Source: Suillus spraguei (Eukaryota; Basidiomycota; Agaricomycetes; Boletales; Suillaceae). Taken from it: a stretch of DNA of 64,000 nt. Of the stretch, positions 48,583 to 60,875 are shown in pieces. The notes below the pieces were generated by a model. The model made no database searches, was not told where the DNA came from, and worked only from the letters and a program-made list of their open reading frames with translations. The stretch covers positions 62,001 through 126,000 of the forward strand of contig JABCPU010000003.1 of assembly GCA_016800925.1 (NCBI GenBank), in the 5' to 3' direction. Positions within the stretch are counted from its first letter, which is position 1. Each line of letters opens with the position of its first letter. The position numbers and the translations under genes were made by a program.

Positions 48583-51500
48583 TTAAGGAATAAGTCCGTG
48601 TGCCCGCAGCAATGCACCCCATCTGGAATTGAAGTAAATTGGTTTGTGCCGAGTGTTCCGAAGTAAAACAAATACGTACTCTTCCTTTTCAGATTCAACT
48701 TCAGCTAGCCTCCTTTTCAGTTGCCTATAGGAAACAAAATTCAATCGAGGATCAATGGAAGGGGAACATGACACTTGCGAGTTCTCCTTTCTCAGTGTAT
48801 TCTGCGATTCCTTCGACTGGCGAAGATCAGCAGTCATGTTGGTCCAAGCTTCGTCATCCGGAAGATGTACATCATTATACATAGCATCTAGCTCTTCGTT
48901 GAACGCCTGGAATATCGATGAGCTCCAGCATTTGATTAGAATGCCCGACACCAACCTCGTACATGATCTCCTTCTCCGCTGTGGCATCTGCAAGAAGGCT
49001 CTTCACAAGTTCGCATTGACGTTTCGTGTTCTGAAGTTCCACTCGAGCTTTCTCCAAGTCAGATAGTTTCTACGTGAAAAAGGTGAGTCACAACTTCGAG
49101 AGAAGTCGATCTTTCGTACCTCCCTGAAATCAGACACCACTTGCGCAAGGTTCTGGTGCAATATCTCATGGCTTGACAGGGCAGAAGCCAAGAGCTTGTC
49201 AGCATCAGCAACGGACTCGTTTAACAGGCTGATGTTCGATGTACCGAGTGTTGCAGGTGGTCCAGGCGTAGATAGCTCTGTCACAAAACTTCGTGGTCGA
49301 CTGCGAGATGCGCCCTCCTGCTGGCGCTTACCGATTAATTGTCTCATTTCGTCTAGCCGTTGCTGTGCTTCCCTGGTCTAAGTCCATAAATATCAGTCAG
49401 CGTTAAATTTGTGAATAGCAATAAATTCACGCACAATGGGCTGGGGAATGGTCCGCTGCGGGGTGCGAGCAAGTGACTTTTCGGGAGAGGGGCACTTCCG
49501 TGATTCGTCGAGACTCGCTACTTCGTCACCAGCTCGGATCTCCTGTAGGTCCAATTTCATACGTTTAATGACACGATGTGATGACTCAACCTGTATGTTG
49601 TTCATGAAGTCGTTGACAAGTCGGCTGAATTATTTACGTACATCATCTTTGGTAGATAGGGAGATTCGCAACAGTTCATCTGCATGGTCAACTTGGGGAG
49701 AATGAAAAGCGTGGGCTACACGCGTGATTCGAATTTGAGGTGAAACTTTGCGTGGAGACACGATCCTCGCAGTGCTTTTGGATAGCGGGGAAGTTCTCGT
49801 GTATGATTTATGGCTCGGAGTATATGTACTAGACCTAGTTGATAGCTTCTTTTTGATTGAGAGTGGCTCCACGCTGCTTGTTGTTGAGCTGGACTGTCTC
49901 GGCGTGGAATCTATGTTACTATTAGCAACGAATGGCTGACGTCTACTGCGTGGTAATGGAGATGGGGGATCATCCTCATTGAAAGATGAATCATCTTGAA
50001 ATGAGTCGATGTGGGCTTCCAAGGCAATGCGGGCTTCCAATGCAAGCTCATCATCCATGGATGGAAGATCGGGTGCAGTACTTGTCGGACTCTTCGGTGG
50101 CAGTGGAGAAATGCTACGAGGACCGAATCGGGAATGAGGTCGCCCTGTCCTTCTGCTTGGAGATGTTGACGTAGGACGGGGAGTTGTCGATCGCTGACTT
50201 GCTACTGTGGAGGCTCGAGACGTAGGACGTAAAGGTCGAGGCGGATCGTCTACAAGTGTATCGATGAGGCCAGCAAAATTGAATACCACATTTTGCCCTA
50301 CCTTCATAAATGGTTTCTTCTGCTGATCTATCCAACGAAGGCTTCGCGGCTTGTTTTCCGTGCTGATTCTGGCTGTTGCGTCGTGCAAGTTCTAGACGTA
50401 GTGATAAATCTTGGTCAGATGGGTCCTGGCGAACTGGTAACTCTTCCTCTCCATCACTGTAGAATGATCTGGAACTATCTCGTGACGAAGAGGCCTGCCG
50501 GGACAATGGAGAGGAATGACTAGTGCCCGGTGAACGACTTCTTTTGACCAAATTTTTGCGCGAGCTTGAAGATTTGCTGGCATAGAGAGAATCATCATCT
50601 GCCAGGGAAGTTGGAGCAGTAGCCGTCGAATTGGATCGACGAGAGAACTTGGTCAAACTTCCGTCGCCTGTCGTTGTTGTTTGAGTGTAGATAGACGAGC
50701 GGCTGACAGACGACTTCGACCGGCGATGGCTACTTATGGAACCACCGAAGAAATCACCCTTGGAAGAACCTGGCATGGCGTTGAATAGATTTCTTGAGAT
50801 TGCATCCAGACTAAAAATATGTGCCCGAGACCTTGAGCTTGCGGTTGGGGTAGCAGGACGGGAGTCATTGCTAGTTTTGAACTTGAACAGGCCGTATTGA
50901 TGGACTATACAATTTTCAATCGCCACGAAAAGAAAAGCAAGACTTAAGCACAGACTTGTTTGAACAATGCGACCTGGTACTCTTGCGGTCTGAACAATGT
51001 CTTCCTCCGATTCATCAGATGGATCGCTGGAGGTAACTGTATATCGTGAAATCTCCCCTGCCATAGGTTGTATTCTAACCACCACATATGGCGGTCCGTT
51101 CATTCCAAATGGAATAGGGTCTGCGGTCCCCAACGTGTCTATATGCATGACGATCTTGGTCTGCACGCGTTGGCAATGTAAACAGAATGGTCAGCACACG
51201 AAAGTGAATCGCACCTTTTTGGGCTCTTGCAAAAAGGCTGTTCGTTGGTATACATTGAAGTAAGTGCGAGCCATGGTAATCTTTCCTCCTCTCGACTCCA
51301 CTTCACGCTCATCAGCGCACAACACAACTGATTGTCCTGATTTGGTCCTGTATTTCGCCTGAGCATTCCATAAATTCTCGAGGAACCGATCCTTCTCGTT
51401 GGTAGTCCGAGTAGGATCGAGGTTTGCTGGTGCAGGAGGGAAGACAATGGAAAGGCAACGGAACGAACGACCGGACCAGCGATCACTTTGATCTTGAGGT

Positions 51501-53035
51501 GGATTCTCGATATATACGTGAAAGTCTAAAAGAATGACCAAAACTGACGGTGGCAATAGATATATGATAACTCACCTGCACCACCGACATCAGCAGCAAC
51601 GATGTCGGGTAAATCAATGACACCCTTGCAACTCAAGCCGCTTTTCTTCATGCGCAATGGCAAACCACCGGTCTTTGCAAGTTTGTCGACGTCGTCCAAG
51701 CCAGCCAGCGAACGTCCACTTCTCTCGCCATTGCCAGGCCGCTTGACGATCATCAATTTATCATCGAAGAGAAACAACGTACAATGCAGCACGTTGAGAG
51801 CAAGGCTAGAGACGGAGGTGGATGCAGATGCTGGGCCATCTTGCACTATATCATCGACATCAATACAATCGATGAACCGTCGTGAAATTGAAATTAAGCC
51901 AGGAGGAAACCCATCTACTGTTGCGTTAAGGCAATGCATAATTGCTGCTCGCTTGGTTTGTTCATCCGTTTCCGCAAGAGCAATCTTGCTGGCGATCTCG
52001 TCGGCCTCTATCAATTTGGCGCGCTGTGGGTCTTCAGATGCCATATACTTGATCATAGTGCGAAAGAGTAATGTATATCGCGGAATCCGTTGAACAGGAT
52101 CCATGAGTAACTCGCGCAGACCAACACGATTCCTGGTATCAGCGTTCGAATATTTAATCCGCTAGAGGTAAATAGTCTGGTTAGCGTCCCCAAGAAGGTC
52201 AGATCAACACTTACGTCAACATATGCAGCAAAACCAGACGATTTCTTCATCATCTCGCGTTCAAATATTGACTGGGCTTCCTCTCGTTTGACGTAATACT
52301 GTCTATAGTGCTCAAACCCTCGTAGATCTTTGAAATGTCGTAGAGCAACATCACCGACACCCCCAACTGTTTCAGGACCATCAGGTGAAACCATCTTTTC
52401 GAGATCCAGGAGGAACGCCTCGTTGACTGGGAGAAAGTTGTCGATATTCCCAAATAATGTTTTAGCCTCATACGAAGGCAAGATTGCGGTGTTCTTATTG
52501 CGGGAGAATTGTCGAAGCGGATCTGCGTAGTCATTCTTCAGTATTCGAAGTCTCTTGACATATGATCGTTCAGTATTGACGAGTTCGTTAACCACGTCAG
52601 TTAGAGCCGTCGAATCTGTAAGCGCGCGTTTACGCTGCGGACCGTCCTAAGACACGAAGGAGACGACATCTGAGTGTGAGCAAGCGAAGCGTCTCGCCTT
52701 TGCAGACAAAGGTTAGCATGTACCACTCACGGGCTGGTGGTGTTCTGAGAACGATGTGTCTGTCGCGGAAGGCAGAATGTGACTATCATTCTGACTCAAC
52801 CAGGGGTCTCCTAGAGATAGAACCAAGTCCTGGACGTCTATACCAATCAAATTGTATTCTTCACAAGTCATCAGTACTACTCACCTTCGGGCAACCTTCT
52901 GCCACTATCACAACCCTCAACCACAACCCCGCAATAGAAGACCCGTCTGGTCAGAGATGGAGCGGAAGGTTTACGAGGTGTCTCATCCCCACGTGCTAAT
53001 GGAATTTGCTTACGAGGAGAGCTGTTTAAATCCAT
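48583..53035 (-). CDS. RhoGEF (DH domain) with C-terminal coiled coil
   Basis: A Dbl-family exchange factor that should activate a Rho or Cdc42 GTPase at the cell cortex. Exon 1 starts at ATG 53035 (MDLNSSPRKQIPLARG), followed by GDPWLSQNDSHILPSAT and DGPQRKRALTDST. The DH domain spans ALTDVVNELVNTERSYVKRLRILKNDY to DPVQRIPRYTLLFRTMIKYM, i.e. CR1 to CR3 are complete. A PH-like segment follows (LHCTLFLFDDKLMIVKRPG, DFHVYIENPPQDQ). Then come a Ser-rich region and several coiled-coil exons (VESSHRVIKRMKLDLQEIR, KLSDLEKARVELQNTKRQCE) ending WGALLRAHGLIP. About 12 short introns interrupt the gene. The GTPase target is unknown. It is separated from the next RhoGEF by only 332 bp. Confidence 0.85.
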
Positions 53036-53367
53036 AGATCAAAAGAGATATTCATGGAGAGATGATTAAAGGATACAACCCAAGTAAACGAACTTAGCGG
53101 TAAGCGAACAATGCGGCGCGTCCACACGTGACTGACTAGGTCTGATCACGTGCACGTGTCACGACGAGGTCCAAGTTTTCAAACAGCTGTATTCCTGCAT
53201 GTATGTTGGGATATAACGACCATAATGACATAAGGGACAATGAAAAGAATGAAATAAAAGGGATTGTATCAATCGATGCTGGTAAAAAAAATAAGATATG
53301 CGGCAATGAATAGTGGTACAATAATGAAGTCAGTCGATGGTATTGGTAACCCGTGGTGGTTTTATGA
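53036..53367. promoter_or_regulatory. Promoter of the first RhoGEF with three CACGTG boxes
   Basis: Three E-boxes lie close together at 53125-53130, 53147-53152 and 53153-53158, the last two abutting. They sit 90-123 bp upstream of ATG 53035 on the minus strand, and are candidate sites for bHLH or Cbf1-type factors. The remaining sequence is the 3' flank of the second RhoGEF. Confidence 0.6.
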
Positions 53368-56300
53368 TCATGAATTGTGCATAACAGTATTCGGTGCTAT
53401 GGGGGTGAGTCTTGATAAAAACGAAAGATTGCGGCGCATGCGCACAGTGCGTGAAGTAAACCCTCCCTCTTGGCTACCTGGGGATGATGAAACTGAAGAT
53501 GTAGTGGTCGAACGGCGGCGGAGACTGGGAGACCCAAACAACGTCCTCAATCGCACTGGAGTTGACGTTCCAACCCCGAAATCTCCAACAGGCGAATCAT
53601 GGGCAGATTGTGGAAACTGACTTAAGCGTATTAAATCGGGCTGAGACATTGGACGATCCGCGGACGCCAAAGAAGGGTGAAAGCTTGGAATTGGATTACT
53701 AAGTGACTTAGTCGATGCATCTGAGGGAAGCTCTTCGAGTGGAACATCGGGCGCACTTCGGACCCTTCTTCGAAGTGTGCCTTTCGACCACCATTTGAGT
53801 AGGCTTGGTGTACTTGACACACTGCTCGATTCAGATGGCTGATAAGACAGGGGAAGCATTGGCGATGTAGAGCGCGAGAAGAGGACTCGGACATTCTCGA
53901 CCATAGAACGGCTCCGCTTTGGCGTAAAGGCTTCCTTCCGGGCTGCCAGCTCTGGTCGAGGAGCCGCACCTGACAGTACTGAAGTGGGTGCGGACAGTGG
54001 CCCAGGGACAACAGGGCTAGCGGCGAGTGACCCTGGAGCAGAAGCGGACACAGAGGAACACTGTGACATAGGGGAAGGCGACTCTAGGGCACCCTCTAGT
54101 TTCGCTTCGTCGTCATCCAGGGACGCAGCTCTTGAAACGGTAACGATCTTGAGTTTGGTTGGTTGGTGGCGTTTGGCTAGCTTGGTTGACGGGATGCTAG
54201 GTACGGCAGGCATGTCGCCAAAGCCATCTATGTAACTCTTTCTCCTGGGGACAAGCACACTCTCCCGTTTGGTGAGGCGGTTCTTTGCAGCTACACTCAT
54301 AGCGCCGGCCATGGTCAATCCTGAGCTTGACCTCGAGAATGACCTCGACACTTTTGATGCTTCAAATAGCTCTTCTTCGTGGGTATGCGCATAGCAGCGA
54401 GCGGAGAGACAGCTCTCCGAGAATACGTCAAGGAGTCCACGATCGACCTGCTCACGTGCGGGGGCAGTGGCGCGTACAAGATGAATCGTATCCGACTCTA
54501 ACAACATGCTAAGATAAGGCCTATTGGATATGGTAGACGAGCGACGGCTAGGACCAAGCTGATGACCAGAGTCAGATTTCTGAGATGGGTAGGACGCCCG
54601 ACCCGACCTCGGCGGATCGGGACGGGAAGAGAGTGAGTGGTCCTCTTCTTTGCTGAATGCTGCTTCATTATCCAGCTCGGGAATAGACTGGATAGTGGGC
54701 AAAGGACTAATCACTTCGTATGGCGCATCATCTAGCGGCGACAGCGCAAAATCCCTTTTAGAATCGCCTCTGAAACTGCAGATCGGTTCACTCATCCATG
54801 CAGCAGGAAGTTCGAGGGAATGATGAATAGCAGCCTTCCAGACATCCTTCTCGCGGCGACAAGATGCTGCAAACTCAAAAATGTGACCTCGTCCAGAAAG
54901 GCGAAACCAACTCGGTAGTAGCGCTAGCGAAGGTGGTGTTAAATATTATGTGTTCATAGATTGAAATTTACATACCTTCATCATTTGTCGAATCGACTAG
55001 ATCAAACCCTGCTAACGAAAACCAGTGTTTTGGCTCGTACGTCCTCACTTTATGAACTTTGGCAAGAATGATGTAACCCCCAGGGTACAAGAAAGCCCCA
55101 AGATACTTGGCTTTGACTGTGCCATTGCTACTGGCGTTGAGGCTGTGGTAGTGGATCACATCCAATGATCCCGCGAGATGACACGGGCCTAGGGACGACA
55201 GGAAATCGAAAGAAAGGTTGTACGATGCAGGTCTAGTGTAAGAGGCCGTTACCAGGGCAAGTCCTTGCGATATCCGTGAGGCGATGAGCGATGACTTGAT
55301 TGCTAGATCCTGCTGGCACCGTGCTTCATCCACAGAGCTTGCTACGGCCCGCATGACATTCAACGCACTTCGCACCAAGTTGACTTCCACATCACGCGAT
55401 CCGCTTTCCGTGTTAGACACGGAGCTTGGCTCGCGTGAACCACTGCTGCCGCTTGCACTTCGTGGATGATCTTGAAGCTGATCGAGGAGTAAGGGATAGC
55501 GGCAGATGCGTTGAACAGGTTTTATGAGGTAATCCATGAATGCAAGCTTCGACTTTATGCCAGTTTGCCCCCGGTCTGAGTGCCCGCTTTCAGACGCACT
55601 GGTGACAGATGCCTTCAGGTTGGCGTTAGAGCTGACGCGAGAAACACTCTGCCGACGACTGGGCGCATCCAATGATGAAAGAGAATGCCGTCGCCTTCTT
55701 GCATTCAACTCGCTTTCACTGAGAACACCGTCTGCGGCATCGCCGTCTTCTGCTCCTTTGTCGGTGATTGAATAGAGCGATCCATCGATGCGCATTTCAG
55801 CAACTATGGTAGCGCATAATCGCTCGAACGTCTCCCATTCGCCTGGGAACTCCTGTTGAACTTTTCGGACGAGGTCGAACGCTTCAGAATGTCTGGAACA
55901 GAACGATTGGTACAGATGAAATTCATGTCCCTAAGGGAAACTTAGCACTGTGGGACACGGAACGTCGCGGGACACCTACTCGTTCAATGAATTTCGTGGC
56001 AACCGCATCAAGCGCTGAGTGCAACGTCCCCAAATTGCGCGTGTACTCCTTCTGCATTATCATCACGCCCTTACTAGCCCCATCGAGAATCATCGGAAAG
56101 CCGAGAGGAGAGACGAGTGCCCTTAGTTCAGAAACTAGTTGTTCATGAAACTTGAGAATCTCTTCCATATTCCGAGTTATCAAGCCAAGGTCAGCGGGAG
56201 AGAATACGTGCCGCATCAGGTACTTTTCCTTCGTTACAGCAACCACCGCTGATGTGCCACTGGCAACAGGAGGGATGTTTTCGCAGGGAGAGAATGGCAC

Positions 56301-57555
56301 GGGAGTCGATAGGTGGTAAACAGAATGTGTACGAACAGTAGGATTCGACGAAGGCGGGTTGAAGGCAGGAGATGCGGAACGGGAGAAATGGGACATCCCA
56401 AGGCTAGAGGAGGAGGGATGTGGTAGACGAGTCGTCAGACCGGGTAGAAGCCTAAGGTACACCTGAAGAAACGTGAGACAATGAATCTCTCGAGAACTGA
56501 CCAATCCGATCGACTCACTGTAACAAGAACCTTAAGATCAAAAAGGTATCCGACTTCCGTGGAGAGCAGCTCCAAGAGTGCATGACATTTTCTCACGTCG
56601 TCCTTGCTTCCTATGAGATCATCCTTTGCCTGAAGTGGATGATCGGCAGCTTCCAAGCTTGACTCCTCCCCTTCAGGTGTATTTTTATGATGGTCACTCA
56701 ATTTCTTGAGCCTGGTATCATCCTCCTTATCTGAACCATCCTCTGGCATGTGAAACAACGGTTTCTTCCGAAGTGCTGCTTGAGACATTGGTTTGCGGCT
56801 TCGGTGTGATTGTTCCTCATTGTGTTCACTGATACTCACACGTAGCGGACTTCGGGACAATTTCGTCCCTCGGCTGTCTCGTAGTGGTATCAGCGACAAA
56901 GGCGGCGCGACAGGAGGAATGGCAGGAAAGGGTTTTGAGACAGACATTAGAGGAAGTGATGCTCGACGCTTCAAAGTCAGTTCTGGAGACTCTTTAGACA
57001 TGCTGGACGATGTAGGGTCCGGAAAAGAGGCGGAGGCGGTCACGAAAGACGAATGAGGTCGCAAGGATACGGATATTGAAGACCTGTGGGCATATTTTGG
57101 GGGTGGCGTAGGAGGTGTGGCCATCCAAGTTGGGGTTGGAATAGTTATCTCAACTCGTGCAGCAGACTCGCTGTGCCATATTTTCCGTCCCTTTCACCCT
57201 CTGCGTCGGAATTTAGGCTGAAGGTGACATTGGTTGTCATGCTTGCCGCAGGTGTGTTCAACGGGGACGCGATGATGGGTGTGAGAGGAACAAACCGCCG
57301 GGAAAACTGTGATGACTGCCGAGTAGAACGAGAGTCGGCTGTAGAGGAAATCTCACGGATGGAAGGCGCATCATCTGAAAAGGACATTAGATGGTCTATA
57401 GGCAAGACTGATCCAGAAGTGAAAACAGTCCCGAGCGCCGTCCGTCGTTCCAGCAAGGAAGTCGGTGAGGAAGGAGTACGTGTTCGCGGGCGTCGAGAGG
57501 TCGTACGTGTGCGAAATGAGGGAGCTAAATGTACTACAGGAGAGCCATTCTCCAT
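53368..57555 (-). CDS. RhoGEF (DH-PH) with long Ser-rich flanks
   Basis: A second Dbl-family protein. The DH parts are recognisable: CHALLELLSTEVGYLFDLKVLV opens the domain, then LRALVSPLGFPMILDGAS, and LAFMDYLIKPVQRICRYPLLLDQL (the CR3 signature KPVQRICRYPLL), with a Ser-rich insert of about 65 residues before CR3. A PH domain follows: YHSLNASSNGTVKAKYLGAF, YIILAKVHKVRTYEPKHWFSL, LSGRGHIFEFAASCRREKDVW. The C-terminal 475 residues (53368-54795) are Ser/Pro-rich. The N-terminus is uncertain: the exon opening at ATG 57555 joins the MATPPTPPPKYA exon only through a 44-nt intron with a non-standard CGAG acceptor, or the protein starts at ATG 57124. The target GTPase is unknown. Confidence 0.82.
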
Positions 57556-58748
57556 TCGTCAAGAGTCTGTAACAGTACGTGAAGAACATGTGAGAAGGTA
57601 CTCCAAAGATAAAGCTCCAGGCAGTGGAGGGTGTTGAACACCGATGACAGACCTTAGGGAGGCTCTTGGCTCGCCCGCCAAACACAGCTGAGTACGTTCG
57701 AGATCGACTGCAGCGAGCTACCGAGCAGCGAATTTAATATGACAGTGAAAGCGAATTGGTAATCAATTGCAATGATTGTAGAGGCTAACTGGAGCTTATA
57801 TACCTGCTCGATAGTTGATGCTCTTGGTCGCAGTCGTTGCACTGTTGGTGAGTGATGCGGGCTGTTCGATTTTACAACTAATGGGGTTGTGAACGAAAGT
57901 AGTGGAGATGGTGCAATTATTAGTTGGAAGTGATGTAGGCCAAATAACTAACAGGTGCACATGTATAAAAAGACCGATACGTCAGAGAGCTCTGGCCTCC
58001 AAGATCTGGCGGAGATTTAATTTTCTTTACGGTCCGCGAACATCCCACAGACGCGTATAGCCACGTGCATTGATTTCTCTCAATATAGATGGTAAATATA
58101 GATATCCAGTAGCCATGTTCCATTCAGTCAGAAGTGGAACTTGAAGGGCAGAAAATTATGGCATATGCTCCCACTACTTCGCGTGCAAAGAACGCACAGA
58201 TCTCAGGGGAAAGTGTCTCTTTGACTCAGATTAATGAACCGTGATCGGATGATACGAGATGAGGCTACTATGAGGAGCGCTCGGCCGGCGATGTCGAACA
58301 ACTGAATCATACAACGAGGGCTTACTGCATACCTGAAGTGGGGCTGAGAATATTGGTGTATTCCTGACTTTGGGCAAGGAGACCTGCGCAGTTGAAAACG
58401 TGGAAGAAACAAGTTAGCCGGCCGCAGTTATCAGTCAGATGACCAGTGACACCCGAGGGCCGAGGCACCAGGCATATTGGGATCATATTCGCAGGAATAT
58501 TTGGCATTTGTAGTAAAATCTGTGTTGGTCTCATCTCCGCCAATAATTTCAGAAGACCAGAAGAATAACGTTGACTGCAACACAATTTGTGTTATCATTA
58601 TAGAAGCCTATGCAATAGTAGTAGAAGTACAACAACACGTGGAGCATGCGAGGTAAGTTGTTGATACGATGAATAAAATTGAAACATAAGGTATAATCAA
58701 CCAACCCTGAAACTTTGAAGATCGACCGCCAGCTCACAACGTTCCCCG
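57556..58748. other. Long intergenic region (1.2 kb), promoter of the second RhoGEF
   Basis: No exon with splice support is visible on either strand; frames at 58203-58585 minus have no domain. It holds the 3' flank of the GRR1-like gene and the upstream region of the RhoGEF. It is the largest gap in the second half of the window. Confidence 0.4.
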
Positions 58749-60195
58749 CTAATACAGATCCATGCTATCATCCGATCGCGCAACAAATGGGATGTTCTGA
58801 GCTTCCGCCTGTTCTCGTCTCAATTTCTCCTTGTCAAGAAACTTGCACAACGCCGCTACATTCAGACCAGTAAACGCACGGAAAACTGATTTCTGATCAG
58901 GGTCCAGATCCTGGGGTTGACACGAGGATGAGAATCTACGTCATCAGTGCCAGATTTAGGACATATACCGCAGGAGGTGGGTCAGAAAACCGCCCGACCC
59001 CGGTCCGTCTTGCACCAGGCACACCAGTCGCAGTAAGGTGCACGAGGCGCTTACAAGTTCGGACGAGATGATGTAACGACTTTAGCGTGATGCGATCACA
59101 GTATGAAAGGTGCAATCGCTCCAATGAAGGGGTATGGTCCGCGAGGAAATAGATAGCGTTGTCCGTCAGCTTTGGTACACGAACAAGAACAAGGCGGTGA
59201 ATGTGATCCAGGCTAGCTAATTCAAATACAGCCATATCAGTCAACTGTCGGCAGACTATAGCTCCGTCAGCATGCAGCACGATTGGACGCTCGACAATGC
59301 TTACACGCCAAGTCAACAGATCGAAGCTCGGTACATGATCGTGCCAAGGACACAATGCCATTGTCCGTGATTCGTGGGCAGTGTGCAAGGGTCAGGTTCC
59401 CAAGGTGAAGACCGAGTTTGGATATGCTTTCTACGGCCTTGTCTGTAAGGTTAGGACACCCGGCCAATGCAAGTGACCGAAGCAATGGGGCATGTGTCAC
59501 GATGCCTTCAACTCCTGCATCGGTCAGCTTCGGGCAGTGGCTTAGATCCAACACACGAAGATCAATTGCGGTATGGTGTAAGATGAGAGGTGGAAGCTTA
59601 TCAAGCCAGGTATGGGGACGGGCAGGTAATGGCTTCTCCCCAGAAGGTTGAGGAGTGAGGGTCTTGATCGGCGAGGGCAACGCACTATCCGTTAACTGAG
59701 GAGAGCGCGCTAACGTCAAAGTGCGAAGTTTCCTAGAGTACGACCAAATATCGCGAACAGACACAGCCGTCATTAGCGGCTGGTCATTCAACTCCAATTC
59801 CACAAGCCTCGGGAAGGTCTTGGCGATTGCGGAAACCGAAGCATCAGTGAGTACTACCCCGCTGAGCTGCAGCCATTGCAAAGGAGGTGTTTTCGCGACC
59901 AGTTCCATGATGCTCACGTCAGTGACGTACTTGCACCCAGTAAGATCAAGACCTTGTATATTGGAGTTTTCCTGTGCGAGACAGACGATAGTCTTGTCAG
60001 ACGTATCTGTCACCCCAGAAAGCACTACCGACTCCAATTGACGACAAAAGACCATCTCTGAGGCTACCCATTCGTCACTTACCCCACAATTGGGGTCGCG
60101 AATAACCAGTGGCGAACGATTCGGCGTTCTGATTCTGTTTGAGGGAGGCGATCGACAATCCTCCTCATGTCCTCGACATCATCTGGACGATTCAT
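58749..60195 (-). CDS. GRR1-like leucine-rich repeat protein, N-terminus unclear
   Basis: GRR1 is the LRR F-box subunit of an SCF ligase involved in nutrient sensing and cyclin turnover. The repeats are clear and continuous: VVLSGVTDTSDKTIVCLAQE, GLDLTGCKYVTDVSIMELVA, SVRDIWSYSRKLRTLTLARS, DLSHCPKLTDAGVEGIVTHA, LALAGCPNLTDKAVESI, LTDMAVFELASLDHIHRL, then SYCDRITLKSLHHLV. An intron joins DLA to FCRQLTDM. The C-terminal FRAFTGLNVAALCKFLDKE is the GRR1-type tail. Upstream of MVFCRQLE no F-box and no first repeats are found in phase with the GTAAGT donor near 60090; the start (ATG 60195 or another) is doubtful. It could be an F-box-less paralogue or a truncated pseudogene. Confidence 0.6.
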
Positions 60196-60875
60196 GATGC
60201 GTTTGATAGAAGTGAGGTGTACACGCGGAAGGAAGGTTCTAGCAAGCAGGATGCTAGTGCAGCACAGCTGACATAGCCATACAAACTTCTGTTCTTGTAT
60301 TTTGTCGCGCGGGGTATGTTTGGGCCACCGGGGCGTCTACTTGTCCGTACCGGTCAAATCTTCTGTGTGGCAGCACTTCGGCGTTTCCCGACCTGCATAA
60401 CTCCAGCAATGACTTCCACCAGCTCGCGGAGCTCGTCGACCATCACGGCGACAAGGCTGTCAAATCACCCCACTACAGCCGTCACCACCTAATCCAACTA
60501 GTCGATTTCCAGTCACACCAGCTGTATTGCGCTCCATATTCACATCCTCGCGCACACCCCACGAGGAAAGATCCATATCTCGTGTTGCATTTTTCAGGTA
60601 AAGATGTTCATCAATGTTCACCGTGCTGAGGTATTGAGCGAGCCTGCAAGGTTCGCTGGCTTTCTGCTTAGTTGCGTGTGCATCAGCTTCGCTGCTGCAA
60701 GAGGAAGGGGGATGAGAGGAAGTGCCGGCCTTCTAGGAGTTGTTTGACTAATGACTCGGAGATATCAATGCCAAGTCTCAACTCTGCCAAAAACTTGGAT
60801 TCAAAATCAGAACTTGTTGAGAAGTATTATGGTAGCAATAAGTGTATGTTGGTATTCGTAACTACAGCAACACAA
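60196..60875. other. Intergenic with possible degenerate F-box remnant
   Basis: On the minus strand at about 60290-60196 a frame reads KFVWLCQLCCTSILLARTF, then LPRVHLTSIKRI, faintly like the end of an F-box (LxxR.HLTSLK). No ATG or splice path ties it to the LRR gene. The rest is featureless. Confidence 0.3.

Noticed and set aside
57086..57637. 183-residue plus-strand frame over the RhoGEF 5' end
   Set aside because: It is antisense to a Ser/Arg-rich exon and has no family signature.
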